NCBI GenBank assembly: GCA_932521035.1
Contig: OW051493.1
Span: 1,302,001-1,366,000 of the forward strand
Direction of reading: 5' to 3'
Source: Oscheius dolichura
Taxonomy: Eukaryota; Nematoda; Chromadorea; Rhabditida; Rhabditidae
Length of the DNA: 64,000 nt
Positions 12,871 to 25,917 of the stretch are shown one piece after another (the first letter of the stretch is position 1; every line of letters starts with the position of its first letter). The notes under the pieces are model-generated. The model had not been told where the DNA came from and made no database searches. It saw nothing but the letters and a program-made list of their open reading frames with translations. Position numbers and translations under genes: made by a program.

Positions 12871-14303
12871 CGTGCATTCATTTTCCTGTTTTTCAATATT
12901 AGGTCAGCGCTTTGGGAAATAATCCTCTCTCTGTAGTTTTCAAATTTTTGAAGGTATAGAAGTAAAAAAATAGATGAAACAAGACGGAAAATAGAAGAAT
13001 CACTATTTTAAAAAGAGAAAACTCAAAGAAACCTTGTGGTTTGATAGGAGTGGACAAAAAAGGGCGATAATGGGGAAAGGGGAGGAATGTACAAAAAGGG
13101 GACGATAATTTGAAGAATCAAACCACTGCACTTTTAAAGAAAACGGTTGAATCACCCGCCCGCTCTCTTTTATTTTGTGGTCCAGTTGAATTTGTTGCAT
13201 GGGATTGACGTCTTGCCTTCCACCAATTCTTTTTACCCATTCATTCAAACCTCATACACGATCCATATACCATCTGTCTCAATTTTAAAAGCGGTGCGCG
13301 ATTAGTTTACTGAGTTCAATGCTTTTCCGGCTCTATATTTTCTTGTTGGAACCTGACGATTTTATTGGATAGATCTGAACGTCTTTATTTCAACTAGCGT
13401 TCAACTGACTCTAATCCGTTTCTACAGCTTTTCTTTATGGTTTTCTATTTCTACCAAAGAATGTACTACATTTATGAAATGGTCTTCCTTATGACCCCTC
13501 GGGGATACAGTAATATTTTTACTTTTCATTTTACCTCAATTCTTCTTTACTCCTAATTTCATCCTTTTTCAGAAATCTTTCTTGTTTTGAGGCCATTTTA
13601 TATGAAAGAGATCGCTTTTCTTGGAGTTGCTCAAGAGCGGCAATTGCATTTTCTAAACAGCTTCAATAGTTTCCTGTGTTGTTTACTACTTTATATACTT
13701 TTGTGTTCAGTTAGTTTTTTCGGCCACTGATTGATTAGTGAACATCGGCCAATTTGATAAGAGGAACACAAAACCCCCGATACTTTTCTGTTGATTTTTA
13801 TATATTTTACTTACTCTTCCACGTCCGCGAACATTATTTTTCCTCTTTCCCGCTTATTAAATCCTCCCCGAAACATTATTTTTCCCTCTAAAAGTATGAA
13901 GAAAATTCAAATCTTATCATTTTCCCTCTACGGTTGACCGCTCCCAGCAAAAGTTCAGCTCCTAACCTTTTCTCTCTCTTCCAGCCTGGCCTTTTTCCTC
14001 TTCCCACAGGAGATACAGGGGCCGGTGACTATCCTCGGCCCGACAAATGAATCACAAATACAACGCGCCGCCGCTACGGGGGCTTTTGGCAGTGACCAGT
14101 AGCCGCTACTACTCTCCTCTTTCTCGTTTACAAGCTTTTTCCTTTAAGAATGTTTTGATAACATTCATTTTCCTTTATCTAGCCAATTTGAAACATTTAC
14201 TTCGTTTTTTTCTTCGTTTTAAATATTTGTCGCTTGTTCAAGTGGTTGGCATCTGCAAATCATTCCGGGAAACGCAAACTGAATACATATTTGAGGTCTT
14301 TTA
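12871..14303. other. AT-rich non-coding stretch
   Basis: I see no exon with paired splice sites. A block at about 13570-13615 (TTTGAGGCCATTTTATATGA) looks like an eroded further unit of the array ending at about 12870. The reading frames at 13003-13248 (minus) and 14047-14304 (plus) are unsupported. Confidence 0.4.
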
Positions 14304-15350
14304 GATTCTAATAGCTCTCCCGAAACAATAATTAAAAACTGTTGAATAGTAACCGCTTCTAATCTCCGTTTTCTCACTTTTGTAGAACTTTTCCTACTTT
14401 TTCTGCTCGAAAAATTGATTACAATAGTAGCCTTGACCTTCTTCTTTATATCTAGAAACTTTTTCCCCATTCTACCGTCAAAATAACCTCGTTGAGAGAA
14501 CTTCTAATAGCTCTCCCGAAACAATATTGTAAAGCTCTCTTGAAGAACAGTTTTTGATGGCCACTCTCCCTTTCATTTTTTTCCACTTTTACAAGACTTC
14601 TCTGCCTATTTTACACATAAAGATACAAAGGATCTCCCAGTAGTAAACTGCATTTTCTTCGACATAAGTAGCTAACGTGAAACAAATCGAAGCAGCAACT
14701 TATTTCACAGTAATTTCCTTTATTGTTAGTGGTCACGAAGAATCAAAATGGTCTTCTTGAGAAGATTTTTAATAGTCTTCCTGAAACCATAATGTAAAGA
14801 TCTCTTGAAGAACACTTTCTCTGGCTGTTTCTCCCTATTTTACGCATAAATCCCAGCAAGACCAACAATAAGAAACTGCATTTCTTTCGGTATAACAAGC
14901 GAACTTGAAACATTTTCCCATTTTATGGTATTCTGTCAAGTTTATTGGTTATCAGCCTTGGTAAGACGAATCAAAATAACGTGATTGGGAGAGCTTCTAA
15001 TAGTTGCTCTGAAATAATATTATAATCCTTTCATAACCTGCTATTCTTCTCTACCTGCCCATTTTCTATAGCAATCTTTGTATTGCTAAATATGTAACTA
15101 TCTAAATCCTATGGAACAAACCATAACCTGTTCTTTTATTCACTATATCTAGTCAACTTGAATCATTTTTTTTACATGGTGGTTCATGCATCCAAATGGC
15201 CTTCGTCAATGGATAGCAATGGTAGCAATGATGAATCAAATTAGTTTGATGGCTGGAGTCTGTAATTGCTGCTCTGAAACAATATTATAGCTCTCTTTTT
15301 TCCATAACCAGTAGTCGCTGTTCCCCTCTACTTTTCCGTTTTCCATAACG
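14304..15350 (+). repeat. five diverged tandem units of about 200-265 bp
   Basis: The block CTAATAGCTCTCCCGAAACA occurs at about 14308 and 14503. Diverged forms (TTAATAGTCTTCCTGAAACC, CTAATAGTTGCTCTGAAATA, TGTAATTGCTGCTCTGAAAC) lie at about 14770, 14998 and 15260. Downstream parts of each unit (AAGCTCTCTTGAAGAAC-type, then CTCTCCCTTTTCC-type) also align. Confidence 0.75.
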
Positions 15351-15406
15351 TTGTTTTAAACTTTTTAGATGAAAAAACCTACGCTGCACAACACACACAA
15401 TAAACT

Positions 15407-15869
15407 GGCCAACGTTCAAGCACACCGCACCCAAAAACTCACCCAATGCGCCCTGCGTGTGCGGGAACGGGTTTTCCAGGGCGGGACGGGAACGGGACGG
15501 GAACGAAGTCCGTTCCCGAAGTCCGGGACGGGAACGGGAAATTGGGCAGGGTTGTTCCCGAAATTCGGGACGGTAACGGGAACGGGAACGGATTTTTCTG
15601 TGGAGGCACAAAACTTTTCGTTTTTTAAGCTTAGGGCTGTAATATGCAAAAAAAAAAGAAATATAACCCAAAATAGAGTTTTTGAGGTGAACATAGCGTT
15701 TCTCTCGATAACTCAAGAATTTCTTATTCTTATGGAATATAACCTATATCAGCTTGTCCGCCATAAAATTCTGAACAAGATAGATATTAGAAAAATAAGC
15801 AAGATCGAATTATTCGAGCGCAGGGCGCATTGGGTGAGTTTTTGGATGCGGTGTGCTTGAACATTCGCC
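15407..15869. mobile_element. long-TIR non-autonomous element, family C copy 2, with 9-bp target duplication
   Basis: The left end GGCCAACGTTCAAGCACACC and the right end GCTTGAACATTCGCC are inverted copies, and the arms match the 5643-6010 element. The flanks are identical, CAATAAACT at 15398-15406 and again at 15870-15878, giving a clean 9-bp target-site duplication, the hallmark length for Mutator-like elements. The interior carries a GGGAACGG-type minisatellite that copy 1 lacks. A MULE transposase gene lies at the far end of this window, but its ends do not match, so a direct link is not shown. Confidence 0.88.
15466..15596. repeat. GGGAACGG / GGGACGGGAACGG minisatellite
   Basis: Short units of GGGACGGGAACGG and their complement CCGTTCCC alternate for about 130 bp inside the long-TIR element. 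They make both strands open over long stretches and create false reading frames of 90-160 codons. Confidence 0.85.
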
Positions 15870-15878
15870 CAATAAACT

Positions 15879-18603
15879 GACTCGCTGTTCAGTAAATAGC
15901 CAAATTGAAACATTATTTTCCGTTGTTTTCACTCCAGTAACACTTTTGATATGGTACGCATTTCTACTTTTTGGTTATTTCAGTGATAAAGCGACGAATA
16001 GGCTCCAATAGAACGCCTCCTAGCTGGGCTTCCTTCTTATCCTAGTCCCGATACAAATAGTAAAACGTTCCACTTGACCTATGAAAGTTGGGAGCTAGCT
16101 ATAGGGATAATATAAAGCATCATCTATGCCTAAAATATCCAAATTTTTATTCTAAACAGTGATAAAACCTGTGTAACCGTGTAGAATTCATTACAACCAG
16201 CATTTTGAATGGTAAAGTTCGTTGTAAGATACATATTTTGCCTCGTTTTTCACTCCACTGGCACTTTTGACACGTTATTAATAGCAGTAAATAATCAAAT
16301 CCTCATTACTGGGCTTTCGTCTTATCCTGTTCCCGAAACAAATTTTGAAATGTTCCGTTTGGCCTATAAAATTCAGTGGTAGGAATAATCCGAATTATGC
16401 GAATTTTTCTTCTAACCAAGTAATAAAAACCATGTAACCCCGGCCCACTCCTTGTTACAACGATTTTGAACTGGAAAACTCCCAGAAAAATGGGTATTTG
16501 GGCTTGTAGCGCCTATTTTTGGGTTAGTGAAGATGGGCTCTGGGAAAAATTGACTCGAGAATGCTACAGACCACGCAACTTCACTGCTGCTCACCCTATA
16601 ACGCTCTTTTATTCCCACCTTGAAGCAAAAATTACTAGAAACTCGAATAATTTTCTTTTTTCTACGACCCAATGCCGACTATACTCCATCTAACTTTATA
16701 TCTCCTGAGTGAAACCTCAGCGCGCTGTCAATCCACTTTCCGATTGTTTCAGAGGATAACGAAGTTTTGAGACTAGGCGAGAAAGGGAGGAGGGAGAGTC
16801 AATTGCCGCAGCTGCAGTATTCATATAATCTGATACTTATCCTCTATTTCTTGTCAGATTAGCACAGGGGTTTCACCATTGTTCAGGACTTTCTACATAT
16901 TTATAAATTTGACCTCAGACAGGATCCAAATCATAGGAACACTCTTATTTTCCCCCTTATAAAAGTTACTAGAAACGTTAGAAATTGGCTTTCCCCAAAA
17001 GTGATCTGCTCGTATCGTAACACATTAAATACGGCAGGGGCCTATCTGGCCTCCTACCGGATGGGTTCTAGCGCGCTGAGGTTTCATGGTTCCCACTCTC
17101 TTAGATGGCTTTCTCCCCACTCATTCCCTGGCCGGTACTCTGAATAGCGACCAGAGATAGACTATGATAGAACTTTAGGAATATGCTAAGCTTTATAAGT
17201 AAATAGAACAGATATGCATTTATTAATTTTCTTAATTCTGATGCTCAGTACTAAGATTCCTCTGTTTCTGTATTCTCTTCCCCAATATGTTCCCCCATAA
17301 CCTTGCTTCTCCCTCCCAAGTAACCCCCTTGGCTATCTTCCTCCCCTCACCCTAATAGGTAGCGTTCATCCTCCCTGCCCTCTCCTGCTCTTCCCCTCGG
17401 CCACTGACCCCTGCTGCCATTTGCATTGCTTAATCGTGTCGTCGTCGTCCGTGACCACTACTCTTGCCCTCTATTTAGGCAGGAAATTGAAATTGTCTCG
17501 TCATTTCTCACCCAGCGGGAAGAGGAGGAGCAGGGTTCGCGGGTCAAAAGCTATGTAGCCAGTAAAAAAAGGCTTCAAGGCGGGTATATTTTGATATTTT
17601 TGATAGGAAATTTTGCTTATCCCTTCGCAAGAAAAAAAAAGATATGTTCCAGATTTTTCATATAAACAAATTTTGAATTTTCCTCTAGTGATTTGATCTC
17701 GTACTCAATAAAACAAAAAAAACGGAAGTCTAAACGATTTTTGAGCTACAAAGTGCTGAAAATTTTCTATGCTGTACGAGTCTTATTAAAAGTAGTAAAC
17801 TTCCTAGATAGCATTGTATCTTCTCTTTTTATTTTCATGTTGAGCGTATCCCGGCTGTCAGTCACAGGTCCCCCGGATGTGACAATTCCTTCATCGCTGG
17901 CTGGCGCGAGAAGAAGCAACAGAATTAATTTCTCCAGAGAGATGGACAGCTGTAGAAGACGGGAGGGAGGGAGGGAAGAGAAGGGAAAACGCCTCCAGCA
18001 GTACTCGAGTAGTGACTAACTGATCAATCCCCATAAATGCAGCGCAAATTTTGCATTTTTCTTGTTTTGAAGTTTACATAAAACCAGGACAAATCCACTG
18101 TAAACATTCGTTCAGCCATCTTGATTTGAATTCAAATTCACTAAATTATGATGTTTTCCCGATTTCTTCCAGACCCCAATCGAATTGAATTCCTCACGGC
18201 TGTGTCTCTTCTTGCTGATCTTCCGGTTCTAATTAGCCCGAAAAACTTGAAACCCCCCTTTGTTTTCCATTGAATTACTCTCTCATCCGACATAAAAATT
18301 CACCAACGTTTTAGGATTCCTTTATTACTTTCCTTGCCATGTGGTTTTACTACAACGTTTCCCGGTTCAGTTTCAATCCCAGAAATCCACAGAACTACTT
18401 CTCAGATCTTTCTGGAAACAACTCTAGGCGTCCATAAAAAATGCTCCGGTCTAACGGCGAACCCCAACCAAACACACTGAAATATCCTTCCGTTCCTCCT
18501 ACTGTTTTACTTTTCAGTTTACCATTCTAATTCAGCGATCTCAATAACGTTCTGGAGTCAGAAACAATTTTATGCAACCAACGAAACAGTAACTTACTAT
18601 CCA
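15879..18603. other. non-coding stretch with a pyrimidine-to-purine island and a G4 motif
   Basis: No gene is seen. The 17280-17540 part goes from C/T-rich (CTTCTCCCTCCC, CTCTTCCCC) to G/A-rich (GGGAAGAGGAGGAGCAGGG). GGGAGGGAGGGAGGG at 17961-17975 has four G3 tracts with 1-nt loops, a strong G-quadruplex motif. The two reading frames here, at 17426-17665 and 17693-18019, are low-complexity and unsupported. Confidence 0.5.
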
Positions 18604-18727
18604 GATGGGCAAACGCCCGCGCATTACGTAACACATCCGCTGTCAAAGTTTGTGGAGCTACAGACTGTTTTGTCGGGGCGGTTGAGATGTGACTGAGTTC
18701 ATTAGAATCGTCTTTTTGTGCTCTCAT
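18604..18727 (+). repeat. family A element, 5' half
   Basis: It starts ATGGGCAAACGCCCGCGC and continues with blocks shared with 23286-23525 and 57731-57974 (TTTTGTCGGGGCGGTTGAGA, TGACTG..TTCATTAGAATCG). The similarity stops at about 18727, so the right half is lost. Confidence 0.8.
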
Positions 18728-21700
18728 CTCTCTAATAATCCTCCTCGCTTTCAAATCTCCCCCCGTCTCCGCTTCTTCTCTCTTCCTTTCCTCCCCCTCT
18801 CCCAAACAACCCTGATCATAAATATCTCAGTTTCTGTTAGTCATAAGCACCCTGTCTGTCTATCTGCTCTCTGTCCCTTTGCCCTCTTATCCTCAGCCGC
18901 CGGCCAGCCAGCCAAGCGCGGGTCATTTTTACAGCCATCTGCGACTTATGAAACTGTTGTTGACTTTGACAGAGCGGGGGCAAGGGTTCTTGCCGGTTTC
19001 AGCAGCAGTATTACTTGACCCCGACGGGGTAGATTTTGATTGTCGTTTTTACGAAATTTGATGTTTTATTGCTGACAGAAAAAGTAAAATGAATCCGATT
19101 CTTTTGATCCAATGTGCGTTTCTGCATTTCTTGTTCATCCCTAGGTGAAAAAATGCCAAGGAATTCAATGGTGCTATTTTCAGTTGGTGTTATTTCGATT
19201 TTTGCACCGAAAACCCCGATTTTCCGCTATAAATAGCTGATTTTTGCATAAAACCGTGTTTTTCTCCACTAAAATTTGGTCAAATCAAAAAATGTCTTTT
19301 ACCATTAAACTCAGCTCACCGAAAAGTTAATTTTTTCGGCGACCAAATTTTAAAGAAGGATTTTAACCGCTATAACCGCATTTTCAAGAATTTGCACTAT
19401 AATATTCGTGATCAGCGTAAAAAACTGAGCCAGATAGACTAGGTTAGACGTCATTCTGAGATCCACCACCGCACTCCGTTTCTCGAGTCATACGGAGACT
19501 GACTCATAACACCGATGAATTGAAAAAAAAAACTCGAGCAGTTCGAATTCATCAACCATCGCTACTCCCGGGCAGGTCTTTATCACCTTCATGAAGCAGA
19601 AATTTTTTCCTTTGCAAGTAATAACAATTGAAATGCCTCATTCATTTGTCTTGAAATTTCATTTCCAAAATTTTTCATCCAGACTAAAAATATTGAGCTC
19701 TGTTTATCGGTTGTCCAAACCGGTGTCTCCTCTTCCAACCCCTCTCCTGGCCAAAAAGACGACCACCTGTACCCGATCTGTATCCCAGTTCCCTTTCCTT
19801 ATCTCTCTCTTCCCTGTTGTTCTAAATTGCTTTCCCCTCCCTCTAATTACCGTATCGATGATGAATTATCGCCTGTGACGGATGAGATATAGTCTCTTCT
19901 TCGGTATAGGGCTCGACTTTACGACTCTTGTCCCCTCCTCGATCATGATTATTCAATAAACGTGGTTTTATGACCGGGGGGATTGGGGCGACGACGAGTG
20001 TCGTCTGTCTTGATTTCTTCCGTGGGGGCACACGTTCCGAACGGTTGTAAACCGGGGGAGACGGGGGGAGGGCTGGAGAGATGATGGACCACTCGATGAA
20101 ACAGTATTTACGACCCGGGGAAGGGGGAGGCAGATTGACTTGTTTATGGGATTTATTACGGGGCGAGGAGGGGGAAGGGAAAAGTCAACCAAGAGATGGA
20201 TTTATGGGGCAGGGAAAGGAAATAATTAGGACCATATTCTCATGTTTTGGCCTTTCTAGAAAAGAAAAGAACTATTCTCAAATTATTCAATACACACTAG
20301 AACGGCAAGACCTAAATAGTCGAGACAGCATAGCCCAATTGTTGATTCCACCCAAAAAAAGAATAGAAATCCTTGTACTTTGCTCATTTATGAATTCTTC
20401 TATGTTCTGGACGCGGATGAAATATAGGAAAACAATACAGAAACAATTCATGTTACCTATCTTCGGTAAAATAAAGAACCTTTGAGCCTTCAAATCTCCC
20501 GGGTGGATCTCGTTTTCAAAAAAAGAGGATAAACTACCGATCAGAGGAAAGAATGGAACACTATCTTTCCTTTCTTCATTGCCAAAAAATTAATGTTTAA
20601 CCCAAATTATAAAATAGAGTCATTTTGTAATTCTATTAGAGACTGTAGGAAGTGGGAAAAATGACGAAGAATGCGCGTTTCTTGGTCACCCAACCATTTT
20701 CTATCCTCCCATTCCTTTCTAAAAAATTGTGAACAGCCAATGTTTTTAGGAATACTGTAACTCAAATTTTTACTTTGATCAAGAAAAAAGAAAAAGGGAG
20801 CTCTATTTTTAGTGACTGCCTGCTCGATTCTTTTGTGCTTTGAAGGCGAGTAAAATATGTTGAAAAGAGAAAAAGGTAATAAATGCCATCACGGTCCATC
20901 CTATGATTCCCAGCTCGCCAAATTTCAAATTTTCGACGTCGCGCCAAAAGTAATATCGGAAAATACATCAAAACTTCGGGAGATTTAGCTGAGCGACTGA
21001 GATGTGCTCACTGGTTGTTCTCGGTCTCAAAAAAATCAGCGAAAAATTTAGATAAAACTGTGAGGAATGATAAATTCCCGAATAAAGGGTAGAAATGTTC
21101 CCAATTCGTTCCTTTTTCTTTTGACTCCAGTTGAAAAACAAAATGTTTTACCCAAATCATAAAATGGTGCCTTTTTATGATTCCATGTTTCATCAAGGCT
21201 CGGCATATTTCACCAAGACATAAAAAATACAAAAAAGTTTGCTTCGCTAGTCTCCCAGCCGTTTCCCCATCTGCCCATTCCTTCCTTTCCATTTCTTCTT
21301 CTAGTTCCTCCCTTTTCCCCCGTTTTTCTAATTGAATGGCTCTTAACTTTTACACTTTCATGTTCCCCGGGGCGGCGTTCACTCTCCCTCCACCTTCCCT
21401 CCCTTTTCCCGCGCGTTCGAGGCGCCAGGACGATTAGATGAACGACTTGAATAATTCAGGCAATTGCTAGCCCCCGGTGGTCAGCTGGAAGGAAAAGAAA
21501 TTCCCGCGCTCGACTGACCGGGAGGGGGGGAGGGGGTCAGAGCAGTCGCACCTCTAAATGCTTTCATTCCCCCCTCTCTCTGCCTCCCGCGACGCTTTCT
21601 CTCACCTATTATTATTAGGGGAAGACGGGGAGAGAGAGACTTTCCCAATGGGGTAAGAGTTATTACGAATGGGGACGGGAGAATAGGGGAGGGGAAAGTC

Positions 21701-21959
21701 AACAGTGATAAGGGAACAAGGGGGGCAAATGTTTCAGGGAAGCTTTATGAACGAGTCCCGCCTATTTTTCACAATGTTTCTAAATTCGTTACTTCAAATT
21801 TTTGGTAAAACTAGCGCTAAAAACCTTCAAAATCCGGATAGAAAATGAAAAATTGCTGTGATTTTCAAAATTTCAAAGAAATTGGGCAAAAATCACTCTT
21901 CCCCCGAATTCCCTGTCCCTCCTTCCATTTTTGAACCAATTTTCCTAATGGACGAGATC
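18728..21959. other. non-coding stretch with pyrimidine-to-purine islands
   Basis: No exon set is recognisable. Islands run C/T-rich to G/A-rich at about 18760-18990, 19725-20215 (CTTTCCCCTCCCTC, later GGGGGAGACGGGGGGAGGG) and 21290-21720 (CCTTCCCTCCCTTTTCCC, later GGGGAGGGGAAAG). The 134-codon frame at 20081-20485 starts in the purine-rich half and has no splice or family support. Confidence 0.45.
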
Positions 21960-22720
21960 CGAGTGATCTAGCTTTGTTTCTCTTCCTTTTCTATCCAGAT
22001 AAGAACATTTTTGTTTCATTTTTGGCATAAAGTGAAGAGAAGACTTTGTGCTGCAATCGGTTCCTGAACTTCCCTTAAAATCCAGTCCTACCGTTCCTTT
22101 TTCTCATTTTTTGAATCAGTGGCTGAATCAGCACAAACGCAGTAGTAATGATCCACTGTCTTTCTGGATGGCAAAAAATTTTCTTGCGTGAAATTGTAGA
22201 CAAAATTGGCAGGAAAACATCCAAATTTTCAGCTAAAAACTGAAAATTTGCAGTAATTTTCAAAATTTCAAAGAAATTGGGCAAAAATAAGTCTTTTCCT
22301 GAATTTCTTGTCCATCCTTACATTTTTGAACCAATTTTCATAATTGACGAACTATCAGTGATCTAGCTTTGTTTCTCTTCCTTTTCTATTCAGATAAGAA
22401 CATTTTTGTTTCATTTTTGGCATAAAGGGAAGGAAAACATTGTGCAGTAATGATGGGCTCGATGATCGATTTGACAACTGTGAACTTCCCTTATGCGTAA
22501 AATCAGCTGAACTCTAACCTCACTGTTCCTTTTTCTCATTTTTCAATAACTTCCAAGAGCAAATAAAAAAAAACGACTCACAAGACTCCTTTTCACCCCT
22601 TTCCTATCCAGATAAGAACATTTTTATTTCAATTTTGACATAAAAAGGAAACTAAACTTCGAGCTGCATTTATACGTCGCAATATTGAGGATTTTTGCTA
22701 ATTGTAGCCTTTCTTGTTCC
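21960..22720 (+). repeat. three diverged tandem units of about 220-395 bp
   Basis: The block CAGATAAGAACATTTTTGTT followed by TCATTTTTGGCATAAA occurs at about 21996 and 22391, with a diverged form at about 22609. The preceding CTAGCTTTGTTTCTCTTCCT is repeated as well. No coding sequence is seen. Confidence 0.8.
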
Positions 22721-23285
22721 ATGAAATCGACTAAAATTAGGTGATAAAACTATTTTGTGGCCTTTCTTTTGTAAAATATGGGAGAAATAGAACTAGCAGC
22801 TCGTTTTACACTTTATTTTCGCCTAGAAAAATAATTTTGGTCAAGAAATACACAAAGAAACGAAAAAATACTCACTCCTTTCCTGATAAAGTGCAGTCAA
22901 AACATGGAAGAAAAAACGAACTTTTAGGTTTTAGCTATCTTACTAAAGAAGGAAAGATAATCATAATGGTTGCAGACCAGCTGGAAAAAATCACTTTACA
23001 GAAGAAATATTCTAAATTTTGTTGGTATCAAGTTCTCTACAATAAGGATCCCTAACCCTTTTTTGATTGATTTACTTTTTCTTGTTCTCTCCTCCTCGTT
23101 CTCTTCTTCTGTTTTCTTCCCCTTCTGACGGCTAATAACCCAATCCATGGAAAATGAAGAGGTTGCGACCTGGGTTGTTTCTGACCGGCGGGGGGCTCTT
23201 TTCATAAAAAGAAGTTTTTTGGGAGAGTAAGTTCTTGTTTATCAAAACAAGAGTAGAACTCTTTTTCGTATTTTTCGCTTCCCAC

Positions 23286-23525
23286 ATGGGCAAACGCCCG
23301 GGCGCGCCCGAGTTACGTAACATATCCCCAGTCAACGTTTGTGTTGGTACAGATAGTTTTGTCGGGGCGATTGAGAAGTGACTGGGGTCATTAGAATCGT
23401 CTTTTCGTGCTCTCTAACTAGGTCTTTAAATTTTTGAAATCGAACAAGAAATGACTGAAATACGGACACAAACACCCGACACTCGCGGCTACGAACAACA
23501 AACGGGCGCGCCTGGGAGTTTTGCC
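23286..23525 (+). repeat. family A element, full-length copy
   Basis: The left end GGGCAAACGCCCGGGCGCGC and the right end (complement GGCAAAACTCCCAGGCGCGC) are inverted, giving imperfect 24-bp terminal repeats. The interior ends with CGGACACAAACACCCGACAC. The length is about 240 bp. There is no coding capacity, and the regions on either side hold no recognised gene. Confidence 0.83.
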
Positions 23526-24254
23526 ATGCATGCGAGAAAATTATCGTATTGTCAAAATCGTAAAAGGAAACTATTTACCGTTCCCTTGAAACATTTCCTT
23601 ATCTCTTGCTCTCTTCCTGTTCACCCCTCTCCTGTAAATAAACAGTCGATTCATCCCGCCAGTGTTTCACCATCCTTCCCCTTCCCGCTGCTCTCTTCCC
23701 CCTCTCATAATTTGTTTTGTTGCCTGTCAGCTTTAAATGACTCATTCCCAGCCGTTTATTACAGTCCCGTCTACGACTCCCACACACATAGGAGGCACTC
23801 AAAGCGAAGAAGATAAGACGCAGTCAATTGATTTTCACTATACATTTCGTTTTTTTCTTGTTTTAATATGAATTTAAAAGGTTTTCTATAAATTGGGACC
23901 TCGCTACCCGGACCTTTCGTGACTCCTCAAAAAGTGCGCCTTCTCCATGTTGCAAAGATGAAAAACAGCGAAAACAACAAGTCTGACCCGGCCTCTTGGT
24001 TGTATTTTTGGGAATATCTCCCTCGGCTATGATGTCATCCCAATACAGTGGTTGTAAATAATTTGAACAGAAAGCGACCCCGCCAAATCTAACCATAAAT
24101 ACAGACGTTTGAAAGCAAAGTCAAGCCGATCAGGGACACATTGAAAGAATAAGTTACTGGTATATTATAAGTACAGGCGAAATATTGAAAATCATTAGCA
24201 CCACTATTGGCGATATCTATCAATTTTTTTAGCTTCAATATCCCCATAAAAACT

Positions 24255-24990
24255 GAAACATTCTTTCATTTTGGTTAGTAAAAACTTCTATTCTGGAGTC
24301 CTTATTCATTTTTCTTGTTCGGTCTTTAGCAAAATCAAATCTGAACTGATCTAACGTCTCCAATCTTCTGGTTTTCTTGCAGCAATGATTTTTCAAGTAC
24401 AAATTCAACCGTTTCCCCAACTGGAAACTGATATTTCTCAACAATATAAGTGCATAGCTATACCAAAAAGAAAACTATAAGAAGGATCCTCAAAGTGGCC
24501 AAATTTTATTCTTGTATCGCTTCATTTTATGGATAAAACTCAAAGCAACAACTATTTTCAATGCATCCGCTCTCAACGAAACAGTTTCTAAAGTTCTCAA
24601 ACCGTTTACAGTCTCTAAAAGTTTGTGAATGGTTTACAGGAGATGGTTCGTAGTCTCCTTCTTTCCCACGCTTCGATGACTAGCTAAAAACTGTCAATTC
24701 ACCACTTATCTACTTGTTTTGGCATCAATCCTGTTTTCGAATTTTTATCCCGCTTCTTTGTCTCAAACAAGCAAAGTTGAACTGACGTAGCGTCTCCTAT
24801 CTTCATTTTTTCTTGCAGCCATAATTTTTCCAGTATAGCAGTTCGCCCAACTGAAAACGGAACTTTTTCAACAATATAAGTGCACAGCTAAATCAAAAAA
24901 TAAAGAAGTCTTCTCAAAAGGATAACATTTCATTCCTGTATCGCTTCAATTTATGCATAAAATTCAGAGCATTGTGTATTTCCATTACAT
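24255..24990 (+). repeat. two diverged tandem units of about 430 bp
   Basis: CTCAACAATATAAGTGCATA at about 24436 and its near-copy at about 24868 anchor two units. Both continue into CTTGTATCGCTTCATTTTAT-type sequence (about 24512, 24935), and both are preceded by GAACTGAT/GACGTAGCGTCTCC-type blocks. Confidence 0.75.
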
Positions 24991-25284
24991 CCGTTATTTG
25001 CACTTTATTTTATTAGTAACTTACCTTTTCTATAATTTTTACTCGATATTATCCTTAGTACTGTTTACTCCACTACTTTTCCCAAATTTTTCCATGTTTA
25101 GAGGCGATTTGTCCCGTAAAACCCATACAAATCGGTAAAAAATGTTCGTTTTCTTCAATTTTCCGAAACAACGTTCATGGAATTGTAGTATTTCTCATTT
25201 TTTTGTTCCAATTTCCCTATGAAAACCATCTGTTCCATTTATTTTTAGTCGGCGTCTAGTGAAATAGTGAATTTCCGTCATTTT

Positions 25285-25799
25285 TGATAAATTCTTCCTT
25301 TCCGGTTCCCCTCCTTCCCCTAATTTCTCCCCATTTCCTCTTCCCTCCCTATCCAGAGGGTGTGGTTTTTGTCTCTTTTCCCTGTGAGGACCACCTCCTG
25401 GTCCGTACTATGCGACCTTTTCTCTTTTCTCTCAGTGCCCTCGCCTCTCGTCGCTGCGTCCAGCTGGCCCCGCCTCTTCGCCTCTAGTTCCCGCCTTGCG
25501 GACCCCCCTTCTCCCCTCTACAGCTGTAACCGCTCTCCCCCGTTCCGCGACCGTTATCTATCATAATTTAGACCATTCCGCCCTCATTTTTTTGGGGGTA
25601 ATTATCCACACGTTTCAATTGATTATATTAGCCAGAAACTCGGTCAAAACTCCAATTTGTCGAATTCTCTGGCTTCTTTTCAAATTCTTACTCTCTTCTT
25701 TATGTTTCCCTCTCCCTCTAAATGATAAGAAATGTTCAGAAAAGTCAATTCAGTCTTCTGTCAGTTCTATGGAATGTCAGTAATCCGCCAGCCGAAGAA
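25285..25799 (+). promoter_or_regulatory. lat-1: probable lat-1 promoter and 5' leader region
   Basis: This immediate upstream DNA is strongly pyrimidine-rich (CCCCTCCTTCCCCTAATTTC at about 25309 onward), as in many nematode promoters, and then becomes AT-rich. In-frame codons continue upstream of the chosen ATG, but the upstream methionine would put a non-signal sequence in front of the signal peptide. A CAG within about 30 bp of the ATG could serve as an SL trans-splice acceptor; that is inference. Confidence 0.4.
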
Positions 25800-25917
25800 A
25801 TGAGGTCTCACAACGCTATATTTCTCGCCCTATTGGCGTCTACATTTATCTTTTTCTCCGCTACGGGAACAGCAGCAGCAGTAGTAGCCAAGGAGATTAA
25901 TTCTGCCAATTCTGAAG
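25800..25917 (+). other. lat-1: lat-1 exon 1: signal peptide
   Basis: It encodes [19 protein letters not shown] followed by a small-residue stretch (SATGTAAA), a typical secretory signal. The donor GAAG|GTGGGT leaves phase 1, which fits exon 2 exactly ([14 protein letters not shown]). The link spans 10.7 kb and rests on phase and protein alignment; a closer alternative first exon is possible. Confidence 0.75.

Noticed and set aside
15369-15860. 163-codon frame and its antisense partners
   Set aside because: They arise from the GGGAACGG minisatellite and the inverted arms of a non-autonomous element.
20081-20485. 134-codon plus-strand frame
   Set aside because: It begins in a purine-rich island and has no splice sites or recognised motif.
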